Positions 43,102 through 52,279 of a stretch of DNA of 64,000 nucleotides are shown here, piece by piece (the stretch's first letter is position 1; every line of letters begins with the position of its first letter). The translations under genes and the position numbers were made by a program. The notes under the pieces are model-generated. The model was not told the origin of the DNA, ran no database searches, and worked only from the letters and a program-made list of their open reading frames with translations. Origin of the DNA: REEB52 sp964626905 (GTDB taxonomy: Bacteria > Chlamydiota > Chlamydiia > Chlamydiales > SM23-39); the NCBI GenBank assembly GCA_964626905.1, contig CAZVHA010000008.1, forward strand, positions 12,178-76,177, given 5' to 3'.

Positions 43102-44105
43102 TCCGGGTAATGACTGTCAAAGAGATCGCTCTTCTTGTGAAAAAAGTGTCGCTCAAGACCTTTTTTTTAAAACTGATCGAGCAACTCATCAGCGATTATC
43201 AGAGGTGGGATGAATTTGAAAAATGCCCACGCCACGCCACTCACGTTCCTGGAGGCGTGATCGAATTGATGCCGATTGCAGACCGGCAATTCTATGCATT
43301 TAAATATGTCAACGGACATCCGAATAATCCAAAAGAAAATAAGCTCACAGTGGCAGCAACAGGCCAGCTCTCCTCCGTGAAAAACGGGTATCCCCTCATG
43401 ATTTCAGAGATGACTCTTCTCACCGCCTTCAGAACGGCCGCCACCTCCGCAATGGCCTCTCGTTATCTCTCGAAAAAAAATGCGAAGACATTTGGGATTA
43501 TCGGGACAGGCGCACAAAGTGAATTTCAGACGCTGGCCCACTTTTTTGCATTGGGAATAGATGAGATCTACTATTTTGATCTCGATGGAAAAGCAGCACA
43601 AAAATTTGAGGGCAATTTGCGCTCCTATCCCCTCAAACTCCATCGATGTGCCAGTGGAAAAGCAGTTGTGGAAAAAAGCGATATTATCACGACTGCGACC
43701 GCCAAAAAAGGGCATCAAAAAGTGATTGAGGCCAGTTGGATTAAAGAGGGAGTCCATATCAACAAAATTGGGGGCGATTGTCCGGGGAAGACGGAGCTCG
43801 ATAGCGCCCTTTTGCCCAAATGTAAGATTGTCGTAGAGCTTTTAGAGCAGACAAAAATTGAAGGAGAAATTCAGCAAAGCGATACAAAAATTTACGCAGA
43901 GCTTTGGGAGCTTGCAAAAAAAGTAAAACCGGGGCGCACGTCAAATGGGGAGATCACCCTTTTTGACTCGGTCGGATTTGCCCTTGAAGATTACAGCGTT
44001 TTAAGACTCATCCATCAGCTCGCAGAAGAGCATAACGTAGGACATTTGCTCGATCTCATCCCTGAAATATCCGATCCGAAAAACCTGTTTGGAGCACTTG
44101 CATGA
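43098..44105 (+). CDS. ornithine cyclodeaminase-family protein
   Basis: 335 residues. The NAD-binding GIIGTGAQSEFQTLAHF, the upstream LTAFRTAATSAMAS and HINKIGGDCPGKTELD (catalytic Asp region) match the OCD/mu-crystallin family. It would turn ornithine into proline and ammonia. Sandwiched, with 4-bp overlaps, between an arginase and an amino-acid permease, so the three form one degradation or nitrogen-salvage operon. Confidence 0.87.
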   Translation: MIRVMTVKEIALLVKKVSLKTFFLKLIEQLISDYQRWDEFEKCPRHATHVPGGVIELMPIADRQFYAFKYVNGHPNNPKENKLTVAATGQLSSVKNGYPLMISEMTLLTAFRTAATSAMASRYLSKKNAKTFGIIGTGAQSEFQTLAHFFALGIDEIYYFDLDGKAAQKFEGNLRSYPLKLHRCASGKAVVEKSDIITTATAKKGHQKVIEASWIKEGVHINKIGGDCPGKTELDSALLPKCKIVVELLEQTKIEGEIQQSDTKIYAELWELAKKVKPGRTSNGEITLFDSVGFALEDYSVLRLIHQLAEEHNVGHLLDLIPEISDPKNLFGALA

Positions 44106-45484
44106 ATTTCTCAAAGAAAAAGATCTCTTTTTTAGCTCTTGCCCTCCTCATTATTTCGGCCATCGACAGCAACCGCAATCTCCCTTCGAGCGCCATTTTT
44201 GGGGCGCCTCTCATTTTCTTCTTCCTTTTCGCCGCCGTTTTTTTTCTTTTCCCCAGCTCGTTGGTAGCCGCTGAACTCTCTGCGGCGTTTCCCGAAGAGG
44301 GGGGAATCTATCACTGGGTCAGGGCCGCTTTCGGAGAAAAAGTGGGGCTTTGCGCCATTTGGCTTCAGTGGATCAACACGGTCGTCTGGTATCCGACGAT
44401 CCTCTCTTTCATCGCGGGAACTCTCACCTATCTCTTCGATCCGTCACTGATGGAGAATAAGGCCTATATGATTTGCGTCATTGCTGCGATTTTTTGGGCG
44501 CTCACCATTGCCAATCTATTCGGCCTCAACATCTCGGCGCGCATCAACACAATTTTTGCGAGCATTGGGACTGTATTTCCCATGTTACTGCTCATCGTTT
44601 TAGGGGCGTTTTGGGTCTTGAAAGGAAATCCCTTCCAGATTTCGATCTCGGCAAAAGCGATTTTCCCCTCTTTAGAAGAGTTCAACACTTGGACTGCGCT
44701 CGAGGCGGTCATCGGCTCTTTTGTCGGCATGGAGCTCTCAGGCGTCCACGTCAATCACGTGCCCCATCCTCAAAAGACCTTTCCGAGAGCGCTCCTCCTC
44801 TCCTCTCTTTATATTTTGGCGACTATGCTTTTGGGCTCTTTGACAATTGCGATTGTTCTCCCCGTCGCAAAGATCAATTTGGCGGGAGGACTCATGCAGG
44901 TGTTCGCCAATTTTTTCCAAGTCTTTCATCTCAAAGCGCTCGTTCCCATCATGAGCTTTCTCATCGTCATCGGAAGCATTGGCGGGATGATCAATTGGAT
45001 TATTTCCCCAGCAAAGGGACTTCTCCACGCATCCAAGTACGGCTTTTTGCCCCCGTTCTTCACAAAGCCGAATCGTCTCGGAGCGCCGGGGCGCATTTTA
45101 ATTGCGCAGGCGCTTTTAGTGACCCTCTTTTGCGCCATTTTGCTCCTCTTGCCGACAGTGAATGCCTTTTACTGGTTTTTGACAGCACTCAGCAACTGCC
45201 TTTACATGTTTATGTATATCCTCATGTTTCTTTCAGTCTATAAGCTCCGCTCTCAAAACCTCCAAAGGGCATTTAAAGTTCCAGGGGGCAAATTTGGCCT
45301 CGGCGTCGTGAGTCTTTTTGGGCTCATCGGCGCAACCCTCACCATCATCTTTGGATTTGTCCCGCCCGACAATGTCGATACGGGATCTGCCTTGCGCTAC
45401 ACTTTAATGATTGCCGCCGGCAATATCCTCCTCATTTTGCCCGCATTTTTTCTCATCGCCTATAAGAAGAGACATGTGGTATAA
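44102..45484 (+). CDS. APC-family amino-acid permease
   Basis: 460 residues with 12 membrane helices. The APC signature around SLVAAELSAAFPEEGGIYHWVRAAFG resembles the glutamate:GABA antiporter and YjeM branches. From its operon it likely imports arginine or exchanges arginine/ornithine/proline with the host; this is inference. The C-terminus is short and basic (YKKRH). Confidence 0.87.
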   Translation: MNFSKKKISFLALALLIISAIDSNRNLPSSAIFGAPLIFFFLFAAVFFLFPSSLVAAELSAAFPEEGGIYHWVRAAFGEKVGLCAIWLQWINTVVWYPTILSFIAGTLTYLFDPSLMENKAYMICVIAAIFWALTIANLFGLNISARINTIFASIGTVFPMLLLIVLGAFWVLKGNPFQISISAKAIFPSLEEFNTWTALEAVIGSFVGMELSGVHVNHVPHPQKTFPRALLLSSLYILATMLLGSLTIAIVLPVAKINLAGGLMQVFANFFQVFHLKALVPIMSFLIVIGSIGGMINWIISPAKGLLHASKYGFLPPFFTKPNRLGAPGRILIAQALLVTLFCAILLLLPTVNAFYWFLTALSNCLYMFMYILMFLSVYKLRSQNLQRAFKVPGGKFGLGVVSLFGLIGATLTIIFGFVPPDNVDTGSALRYTLMIAAGNILLILPAFFLIAYKKRHVV

Positions 45485-45511
45485 AACTCTTTACGCCATC
45501 TAGGAGGTTTT

Positions 45512-46225
45512 GTGAAAGCACTCATTTTGATCTTCTTGAGTTTATCTTGTGGACAGCTCGCGGGGGATGAATTTTACCGAAAATTGCCACAAGATCTTGA
45601 ATGTCCCCTCGTCTATTGGATGGTCTCTCAATCGGTCCCCCATTTCGATCAGTGGAGAAGTGTTGGCATAACGGCCAATCACCTCACTTTTCTCGCAGGG
45701 GTATTTCAGCTTTTTGCCTGTTTTTTACTCTGGAGACGCATTCCCATTCTCGTCGGAGTGTTTTGGTTTTTGGGAGTTTTTTTAGATGAGATCGACGGCT
45801 CTTATGCGAGGTATCACCATCTCTGCTCTACCTATGGAGATCTCTTCGATCATTTAAGGGATTGGATTTGCGCAGGAGTTTTGATGATCGTCCTCTTTTT
45901 GCGCTACCGTCTTCGATGGAAGGACTACCTTTTTTTGGGGAGCTCTCTTTTGCTTATTGCGATCTTCTTGGGAGTACAAGAGCAATACGTCGCAACGCTA
46001 AAACCTCATATTCAGACATCGGCTGCCCTCGGTCCTTTGGCAACTCTTTTGCGCTTATTGGCCTTGCCGCTCAAAGAGACTCTCCACCTCCTCAGATGGG
46101 TGGGGACGGCTCATGTGGGACTTTTCATCTCGCTGTATCTCGCTTTTTTGCCCATTCTTTGGCAAAGAAAGCGGGGGCTCAGTGCCCAACGTAATAGTGC
46201 CCAACCTGCTCGATCAGCTGATTGA
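45512..46225 (+). CDS. CDP-alcohol phosphatidyltransferase family protein
   Basis: 237 residues. The complete CDP-alcohol motif DG-x2-AR-x8-G-x3-D-x3-D is present (begins DGSYAR). Six or so hydrophobic helices surround it, and a signal-like N-terminus precedes. It joins a CDP-activated lipid or alcohol to a hydroxyl acceptor in the membrane; the substrate is not clear. AGGAGG lies ahead of a GTG start. Its 3' end overlaps convergent sctT by 47 bp. Confidence 0.85.
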   Translation: MKALILIFLSLSCGQLAGDEFYRKLPQDLECPLVYWMVSQSVPHFDQWRSVGITANHLTFLAGVFQLFACFLLWRRIPILVGVFWFLGVFLDEIDGSYARYHHLCSTYGDLFDHLRDWICAGVLMIVLFLRYRLRWKDYLFLGSSLLLIAIFLGVQEQYVATLKPHIQTSAALGPLATLLRLLALPLKETLHLLRWVGTAHVGLFISLYLAFLPILWQRKRGLSAQRNSAQPARSAD

Positions 46226-47042
46226 TCGATTTCATCCAGGCGATCGACTCTTTCCCGAGCACCCGGATGATGAGGGCCCACGCCGCGGTGAGAAGGGCAA
46301 TTCCGACCCAAGATTTGAGCGAGATGCCGAGAAAGACGATTTGGACCTGAGGCGCTAAGCGATTTGCGATGCCGAGAAACATATCGGTCAAAAGAATTCC
46401 AATGAGGGCTGGCGCCGATAACTGAATGGCGAGAGTCATCGTCGATGAGAGGAGATTGATGATCGTTTTTCCAAAAAGGGTGTTCCAAGAGAAGAGGGTC
46501 CCATTGATGAATCCATCCACCGGAATGAGCTGAAAAGAGGTGCCCAGGCCATTGAGAAAAATAAAGGGGCCTCCCAGTGAAAAAAAAAGGGCGATCAAAA
46601 CGTAGTTGTAAAGAGACCCGATCGGCCCTGTCTGGGTTTGTGTGGTCGGATCAGTCACCTGCAGCGCCGATGCACCCCTCTGATGGTCGATCAGCCCCCC
46701 CGCCATTTGGGCGATATAAAAGGGAATCGCTGCAAAAAAACCGATGATAATCCCCATGAATAGTTCTTTGATTAAGAGCATGACGAAGGTGAAGTTAAAG
46801 GGGAGCTCTCCCTTCGCGTGCATCAGATTTTGCGGCAAAAAAATGGCGACGAGGGCAATCCCAAACATCATTCGCACCGCCATCGGAACGCCTTTCGGCG
46901 ATCCCAAAAAAGGGGCGAGTGCGATGATCGGCAATACCCTTGCGAGCGTTAAGAAGAAAAGAGAGAGGACGGTCGCTGGCTGCAAGTGGGGCATCGAGAG
47001 GAGCAATGAGAGATAGGTGTCTGTTGCACTGAGAGAGTCCAC
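46179..47042 (-). CDS. sctT: type III secretion export-apparatus protein SctT (CdsT)
   Basis: 287 residues from GTG 47042, which shares a base with the sctS stop (TAGTG); the in-frame ATG at 47114 lies inside sctS. Six to eight membrane helices, with LARVLPIIALAPFLGS and the FliR-type LAIQLSAPALIGILLTDMFLG. Forms the export gate with SctR and SctS. The predicted length is close to CdsT of Chlamydia. Confidence 0.9.
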   Translation of the reverse strand: MDSLSATDTYLSLLLSMPHLQPATVLSLFFLTLARVLPIIALAPFLGSPKGVPMAVRMMFGIALVAIFLPQNLMHAKGELPFNFTFVMLLIKELFMGIIIGFFAAIPFYIAQMAGGLIDHQRGASALQVTDPTTQTQTGPIGSLYNYVLIALFFSLGGPFIFLNGLGTSFQLIPVDGFINGTLFSWNTLFGKTIINLLSSTMTLAIQLSAPALIGILLTDMFLGIANRLAPQVQIVFLGISLKSWVGIALLTAAWALIIRVLGKESIAWMKSINQLIEQVGHYYVGH

Positions 47043-47314
47043 TAGCCTGCGCCCGATTTCGAAATGGTAGAGAAAATCATAGTTGCATACTGGAGCACCG
47101 TCGCCCCAAGCCATCCGCCTAAATAGAGAATCGTAAAGATCACCGCAAAGAGTTTTACCGTAAAGGAAAGTGTTTGCTCTTGGATCTGCGTCGCCGCTTG
47201 GAAAATCGCAACGATCAGCCCCAAAATCGTGCTGATGATGATCGGAGGACCCGAGAGCAATAAGATCAGGATGAGCGCTTGATAAGTAAGAGTGTAAAGT
47301 TCATTTGTAAACAT
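47042..47314 (-). CDS. sctS: type III secretion export-apparatus protein SctS (CdsS)
   Basis: 90 residues, two membrane helices with the FliQ/YscS sequence LLLSGPPIIISTILGLIVAIFQAATQIQEQTL spanning the first loop. Usual length for the family. It lies 3 bp after sctR and is coupled to sctT. Confidence 0.93.
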   Translation of the reverse strand: MFTNELYTLTYQALILILLLSGPPIIISTILGLIVAIFQAATQIQEQTLSFTVKLFAVIFTILYLGGWLGATVLQYATMIFSTISKSGAG

Positions 47315-47317
47315 GTT

Positions 47318-48103
47318 TTACCTAAACGATACTGCGAGCCCCTGCACAAGCACTGTCCATCCATCGATCATGACGAGGAGGAGGAGTTTTACTGGCAAAG
47401 CGATCGTCAAAGGAGAGAGCATCATCATCCCCATCGCAAGCAAAATGTTCGACACGACCAAATCGATCACAAAAAAGGGCAAATAAATCAACACCCCAAT
47501 TTCAAACGCGGTCTTGAGCTGACTCGTGATAAATGAGGGGATCAAAACAATGAAATCGCTTTGCTTGACCTGCTCTTTATATGGCTCGGGGAAAAGGCGG
47601 GTTGCTAAGGCGTAAAAACTTTGCGTATGCTTTGTCGACACATTCCTTTGCAAAAAATCGCGTAAAGGCTCTTTCGCCTTGTCTACCACATTGACGACAA
47701 AGAGAGCCGCCTGATCTGACAAAACCTCCGTCGGAGGATTGGTGTTGATCACCCCTTCCGCAGCCTTATACATGAGGAGCCCCGTCGGAAACATCACGTA
47801 TAAAGTGACGAGAAGGGCAATTCCGTTGAGGACCTGGTTCGGTGGGGTCTGATTCACGCCAAGCGCGCTTCTGAGGAGCGATAAAACGACGACGATTTTC
47901 AAATAGGAGGTGAGGAGCATGATCGCAAAAGGGAGCAGCGAAAGCCCTGCGAGAACAGCGAGTTTTGTCACCATCGATGGGTTCGGGCTGCTCGGAGGCA
48001 CCTGTGAGCTACTTGCCCCCTTTGCAGCTGCCACTTGCGCGGGCGCACTTTGCGCAAACACCGGGAAGGCAAACACGAGGAGTAAAAAGAGATATTTCGC
48101 CAT
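47318..48103 (-). CDS. sctR: type III secretion export-apparatus protein SctR (CdsR), with N-terminal extension
   Basis: 261 residues. A signal peptide (MAKYLFLLLVFAFPVFA) and a 25-residue Ala/Pro/Ser linker precede the FliP/YscR core, whose signatures are LLPFAIMLLTSYLKIVVVLSLLR and FVIDLVVSNILLAMGMMML. Four membrane helices follow. The signal sequence resembles FliP and Chlamydia CdsR, which also carry one. It is the core of the export gate. Confidence 0.92.
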   Translation of the reverse strand: MAKYLFLLLVFAFPVFAQSAPAQVAAAKGASSSQVPPSSPNPSMVTKLAVLAGLSLLPFAIMLLTSYLKIVVVLSLLRSALGVNQTPPNQVLNGIALLVTLYVMFPTGLLMYKAAEGVINTNPPTEVLSDQAALFVVNVVDKAKEPLRDFLQRNVSTKHTQSFYALATRLFPEPYKEQVKQSDFIVLIPSFITSQLKTAFEIGVLIYLPFFVIDLVVSNILLAMGMMMLSPLTIALPVKLLLLVMIDGWTVLVQGLAVSFR

Positions 48104-48111
48104 ATTATTTC

Positions 48112-48741
48112 TTATTTCTTCATAAACGATTCAAAGGCCGCCTCAAGCGCGCGCCACTGATTTTCCAGCTGCGCATTGATGATACCTGCTTCTGTCTCAA
48201 TCATGCAACCCCCCGGCTCAATATCGGGGCGTTCCTGAACACTCAGACTTTCTAAATGATCAAAAGTAGCCCGAATTTTCCCCTTATTTGCCTCGAGCGC
48301 ATCGAGGTCAGCCTTATTCACGTAGATGACGATTTTTTTGTGTTGCGTCACCGGCTTAAGGGAGGTCAAGACGATATCGACGATCCGATCGGGATGTAAG
48401 CGGAGCTCTTCGCCGATGATTTTGCGCGCAGCTTTCAGTGCGAGTGGCAAAATCCTCTTTTGCACATCTTCTCTCAAGTGCTTGAGCTCCTCATCGAGGG
48501 CAAAGAGGTGTTTATTCAGCGCGATCAAGCCCTCTTGAAACCCCTCGGCGAAGGAGAGCTCTTTCGTCTTTTCTCCCTCTTTTGCCACCTCTTGCCGGTA
48601 GGCAAAACTCTCTGCTTTGACTGTCTTTAAAATCTCATTTGCGCTTTTCGCCGTGCTAAACTCTTCCGCGGGGACGATCTTTTCCCCAGGGATGATCCGC
48701 ACCTCTGCACCCGAAATGAGGGAAAAAAATTTTCTACTCAT
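48112..48741 (-). CDS. sctL: type III secretion stator protein SctL (CdsL)
   Basis: 209 residues of HrpE/YscL/FliH type. The N-terminal half is a charged coiled coil; the C-terminal half has LKPVTQHKKIVIYVNKADLD and GGCMIETEAGIINAQLENQWRAL, typical for the family. It links the SctN ATPase to the sorting platform. It overlaps the upstream gene by 4 bp. Confidence 0.92.
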   Translation of the reverse strand: MSRKFFSLISGAEVRIIPGEKIVPAEEFSTAKSANEILKTVKAESFAYRQEVAKEGEKTKELSFAEGFQEGLIALNKHLFALDEELKHLREDVQKRILPLALKAARKIIGEELRLHPDRIVDIVLTSLKPVTQHKKIVIYVNKADLDALEANKGKIRATFDHLESLSVQERPDIEPGGCMIETEAGIINAQLENQWRALEAAFESFMKK

Positions 48742-49574
48742 AAATGCTCTTCTATCTGCTTGATGATCGCTTCTGTCACTTCCTCAATTGGCTCTTCTTG
48801 GCACAGCTTGGCAAGAACAGATCCTCTCCCAACATCGAGCTGATGACAAATATACCAAATCAGATCGGGGTTTTGCCCTGAGAGTCCCGCGGCAAAGCGG
48901 ACGAGACCTCGCCTGTGCAAGAGAGTTCTAAGCGTCTCTTCTGTCCCATCCCAACGCTCAAGGCCAAATTTGCCGAGGCCAAATTGATCTTTGTATTGGC
49001 TGAGCCCTTTCAAGAAGCGCCTCTCCTCATCTGTTAAGAGACTGTAGAGTTTTTTCAGGATTTTTGTCTCTACAATTTGCCTGAGCGCCATGGACAGATC
49101 ATAAAAGGAGAGTCGATCAATGAGATGGGTTAACTCTTTTTTCTCCAAATAAAGGAGCCGGTTCAACGCCGACTTTGGAAGCGAGTTTCTAGGAAAAGGG
49201 GGCCCCTCCCCCTCGAGAAGGCTATCCAAAAGAATTTTCCTCAAAAACACCTTGCCGATCTCCGTTGTCCCCTCTCCCCCTAAAGAGAGGGTGAGCGTCT
49301 TGGCCAAATTTTTCTCAGCGTAAGGGGGAAAGGCAAAGAGAAATAGTTTTTGCTCCGATTCAGGGTAGAGTTTTAAAATCGGCAAAAACCAAGACCAGTG
49401 AATCTTCTCCAAAAGATCGGCATCAGAGTGGGACGCCACTTCAATCAGAGGGAGTCGTTCAAGGGCCTCTTTTTCCTCATCTGGCAAAAAACGGGTGAGC
49501 GATGGACCCGATGGACTCCCCGCTAAAAAAGCCTTGAGGACAATATCGGCTCTCAGGTTCCCCGACTTTTCCAA
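48738..49574 (-). CDS. type III secretion sorting-platform protein, SctK/CT560-like
   Basis: 278 residues, all helical, between sctJ and sctL, exactly where Chlamydia has the hypothetical CT560, which is thought to be the SctK counterpart. Sequence similarity to SctK of other systems is not visible to me, so the call rests on position and helical content. The N-terminus begins MEKSGNLRADIVLKAFL. It lies 3 bp after sctJ. Confidence 0.75.
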   Translation of the reverse strand: MEKSGNLRADIVLKAFLAGSPSGPSLTRFLPDEEKEALERLPLIEVASHSDADLLEKIHWSWFLPILKLYPESEQKLFLFAFPPYAEKNLAKTLTLSLGGEGTTEIGKVFLRKILLDSLLEGEGPPFPRNSLPKSALNRLLYLEKKELTHLIDRLSFYDLSMALRQIVETKILKKLYSLLTDEERRFLKGLSQYKDQFGLGKFGLERWDGTEETLRTLLHRRGLVRFAAGLSGQNPDLIWYICHQLDVGRGSVLAKLCQEEPIEEVTEAIIKQIEEHL

Positions 49575-49577
49575 GCG

Positions 49578-50450
49578 CTACGTTCCCGGTGGCAGGTTTT
49601 CTGAAGGTGGGGCAATTTCTTGCTCTTTTTTGCGAATGATCGGATAAAATTTGTAGAGGAGCCATCCGACAGCCGCCGCGAGGAGGATGATGAAGAAGAT
49701 GAGGAGGAAGAAAATAGATCTGAAGCGCATCAAAGAGCCCTTCGTCAAAATAACTCCCCAAATTTTCACATACGATTGGTTCAACGCCTTTGCCCCAATC
49801 ATCTCCGCTTGCGGCTGCAAGGTGATGTCGGCAAGTCTGGATCGATCGGAGATCACCGACACATTTTCATAGCTGAGCCCGTTGACGCTCCCCGCCATGA
49901 GCCTTTTGATCTTCACTTCCATGTGGTTATTCGGATCTTCCATCACCCCTTGGTGCTTCACATAGACAGCAGCGGTGATTTTGGGAGGGGTAACCCCAGG
50001 AACAGGGGTTGTTTCTGCGGGAGGAAATGAAATTTGCACACTCGCATCTAAAATGCCGTCCATCTTCCGGATTGTACTGCTCAGCTCTTCGGCAAGCCCC
50101 GCCTGATAGCGGATCGTCTCTTCCCGATCCGAGGAGACCAGTCCTCCACCCGCAAATAACTCGAGTAAATTGGTCCCTTGTCTTCGGGGAAGGCCATATT
50201 GATTGAGAAGCGCCATCGCCTGTGTCGATTGATCTTGGGGCACCGAGATACTGAACTTAAGCTGCGTCTGAGCTGCTGCTGCTCCAGTGGTCGCCGCTTC
50301 GATTTTTTGGGACGGGATCCCCTTCGAGGCTAAAAATACGACAATTTCATTCGCCTCTCTTTCGTCGATATTGTTGACGATCGATTGATCCGACGTGCAC
50401 GAGGCGAGGATCAACAGAAGAAAAAAAAGGCTGCAAATAGATCTTTTCAT
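49578..50450 (-). CDS. sctJ: type III secretion inner-membrane ring lipoprotein SctJ (CdsJ)
   Basis: 290 residues from ATG 50450. The longer frame from 50753 runs into another gene and lacks a signal. Lipobox LILASC gives lipidation at the cysteine. The ring-building modules carry ANEIVVFLASKGI and QVSIS/VPQDQ segments, and a single membrane helix near residues 250-272 is followed by a short charged tail. First gene of the operon sctJ-SctK-like-sctL-sctR-sctS-sctT. Confidence 0.93.
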   Translation of the reverse strand: MKRSICSLFFLLLILASCTSDQSIVNNIDEREANEIVVFLASKGIPSQKIEAATTGAAAAQTQLKFSISVPQDQSTQAMALLNQYGLPRRQGTNLLELFAGGGLVSSDREETIRYQAGLAEELSSTIRKMDGILDASVQISFPPAETTPVPGVTPPKITAAVYVKHQGVMEDPNNHMEVKIKRLMAGSVNGLSYENVSVISDRSRLADITLQPQAEMIGAKALNQSYVKIWGVILTKGSLMRFRSIFFLLIFFIILLAAAVGWLLYKFYPIIRKKEQEIAPPSENLPPGT

Positions 50451-50497
50451 AATTTTTGACACCCTAAGATAGTTATACACTGAAATGGATTGCTTTT

Positions 50498-51460
50498 TCA
50501 AGATTTTAAAAGCCAAGAAGGGGCATTGCCAAATTTGCGCCGGTAAAAATGGAACACTCCCGTAAGCCCTGCTCGGAGCCTGCGCACCTGCTCTTTTCTC
50601 CTCGGGTTCGGCGCGAAAAAGCAGAGCAGCGATTTTAAAACAAAGTGGCGCGCCAATTTCCAATACTCTGGCACGAGCGTTTTGCGATAGAGAATGCGCC
50701 TCTCTGCCCGAGATAAGTTCCGCTCCATCCAGAGGAGTCGACTCCTCCACCAAAAATAGTGCATGTGGGGCTTACCCCCGATAAAGGAAGAGGAGACTTT
50801 GTGCCAGATTTTCGCGCTCGGCGCTGTCCACACCTCAAATCCCGCCTTTTTGGCCCGAAAACAAAAGTCCGACTCCTCCCAAAAAAGAAAAAATTGCGGC
50901 TCTAAATACCCGATCGCCTCCACTACAGCTCGACGCATCAAAAAGCCGGCGCCGCACACATAATCGACCGACTGCATTTGGAAATAGGGGTGATCGGCCT
51001 CGCCAGAGTGAAAAGAGGAAAATTCCCCCCGCTCAAAATTCCAAGCGCCCCCCAGATGATCGATCATTTGAGGATTGTCGTATCGCAAAATCTTAGCCCC
51101 TAAAATCCCCGCCTTCGGCTTCTCTTTTGCAGCAGCTAAAAATGCATCCAAAAAATCGGGAGCGACCACCGTATCGTTATTCAAAAGCAAAATCCAATCG
51201 GCCCCATGCCTTAGCGCCCACTCAATCCCCGCATTATTGCCCCCCGCAAATCCCAAGTTTTGCCCCGTCTCTAAAATGGGGATGCGGGGATACTTTTCTC
51301 GAAAAATAGCTACCGAATTGTCTTTCGATCCATTGTCGACAATGATCACTTGAAAATGCGAATAGCCCACCTTTTGCAATGAATCAAGACATTCAAGCGT
51401 GTCCCTTTTTCCATTCCAATTGAGCAAAATAACGGCGATTGTTGGATCTTTCTTATGCAT
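50498..51460 (-). CDS. GT2 glycosyltransferase, rhamnosyltransferase-like
   Basis: 320 residues from ATG 51460, with GGAGGG seven nt upstream; six residues more from 51478. GT-A fold: VILLNWNGKRDTLECLDSL, VDNGSKDNS, NLGFAGGNNAGI and LLNNDTVV (DxD site), then the acceptor motif CGAGFLMRRAVVE and FFLFWEESDFCFRAK, as in WbbL/RfbF rhamnosyltransferases. It may use the dTDP-rhamnose made by the rfb genes at 27 kb. Confidence 0.88.
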   Translation of the reverse strand: MHKKDPTIAVILLNWNGKRDTLECLDSLQKVGYSHFQVIIVDNGSKDNSVAIFREKYPRIPILETGQNLGFAGGNNAGIEWALRHGADWILLLNNDTVVAPDFLDAFLAAAKEKPKAGILGAKILRYDNPQMIDHLGGAWNFERGEFSSFHSGEADHPYFQMQSVDYVCGAGFLMRRAVVEAIGYLEPQFFLFWEESDFCFRAKKAGFEVWTAPSAKIWHKVSSSFIGGKPHMHYFWWRSRLLWMERNLSRAERRILYRKTLVPEYWKLARHFVLKSLLCFFAPNPRRKEQVRRLRAGLTGVFHFYRRKFGNAPSWLLKS

Positions 51461-51577
51461 ATAAAGACCCTCCATCATGATGCCGGTTTAATTTTTTATC
51501 AAGTTTTTTTGTCACTTTAATTGGCGTTGATATTTAAGGTTTTTGTTAATATCATATGTGGAAATGAAGAGGATTTT

Positions 51578-52279
51578 TTGGTTTTAAAAAGAAATAATGC
51601 TTATTTTGTTAACGATCTAATTTTTTCTTATGATTTAGGCTCTCAAAAAATCGAGGCTCTTCGGGGGATTTCTTTTGAGATTCCGGAAGCGTCGTTTTTT
51701 GCGATTTCGGGACCTTCGGGTTCAGGCAAATCGACCCTGCTCAATATTTTAGGGCTGATTGAAGAGGTGGATGGGGGGGAGGTCTATTTTCAAAACGAGC
51801 GCTTCAGCGAGATGAGTGAAAAGAGGAAAAATGAGATTCGGCTGTTTGAAATTGGATTTATTTTTCAACAGTTCCATCTATTTCCGGTGTTGAGTGCCGA
51901 GGAGAATGTAAAATATTTTTTGAGGAGCCAAAAGCGCTCAAAAAAAGAGATTGAGGAGCGCTCGCACAGTGCTCTTCAGATGGTGGGTCTTTGGGAGCAT
52001 CGGAAGAAGAAGCCATCCCAGCTGAGCGGCGGGCAGAAACAGAGGGTGGCCATTGCGCGGGCGATTGCGAAGGGGCCGAGAGTGATTATTGGGGATGAGC
52101 CGACGGCGAGTCTCGATCAAGAAAATGGAGGGCAGATCATGGACATTTTGGCGCATCTTGTTTCGAGTGAAAAATGGACGGTGATATTGACGACGCACGA
52201 TGAGATGGTTCAATCCTATGCGACGCATCGATTGGATTTACGAGATGGGAGATGCAAAAACGCATGTGGTTTTTCTTAA
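51578..52279 (+). CDS. ABC transporter ATP-binding protein, LolD/MacB type
   Basis: 233 residues from TTG 51578, with GAAGAGGA just upstream; a 19-residue longer frame from TTG 51521 lacks a ribosome site. Walker A GPSGSGKST, signature QLSGGQKQRVAIARAIA, Walker B VIIGDEPTASLD. It drives the permease that starts inside its 3' end. The pair resembles lipoprotein-release or macrolide-export ABC systems. Confidence 0.88.
   Translation: MVLKRNNAYFVNDLIFSYDLGSQKIEALRGISFEIPEASFFAISGPSGSGKSTLLNILGLIEEVDGGEVYFQNERFSEMSEKRKNEIRLFEIGFIFQQFHLFPVLSAEENVKYFLRSQKRSKKEIEERSHSALQMVGLWEHRKKKPSQLSGGQKQRVAIARAIAKGPRVIIGDEPTASLDQENGGQIMDILAHLVSSEKWTVILTTHDEMVQSYATHRLDLRDGRCKNACGFS

Noticed and set aside
50451..50753. 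101-residue N-terminal extension of SctJ
   Set aside because: It lies in the 3' part of the glycosyltransferase gene and would bury the lipoprotein signal; the lipobox start at 50450 is clear.
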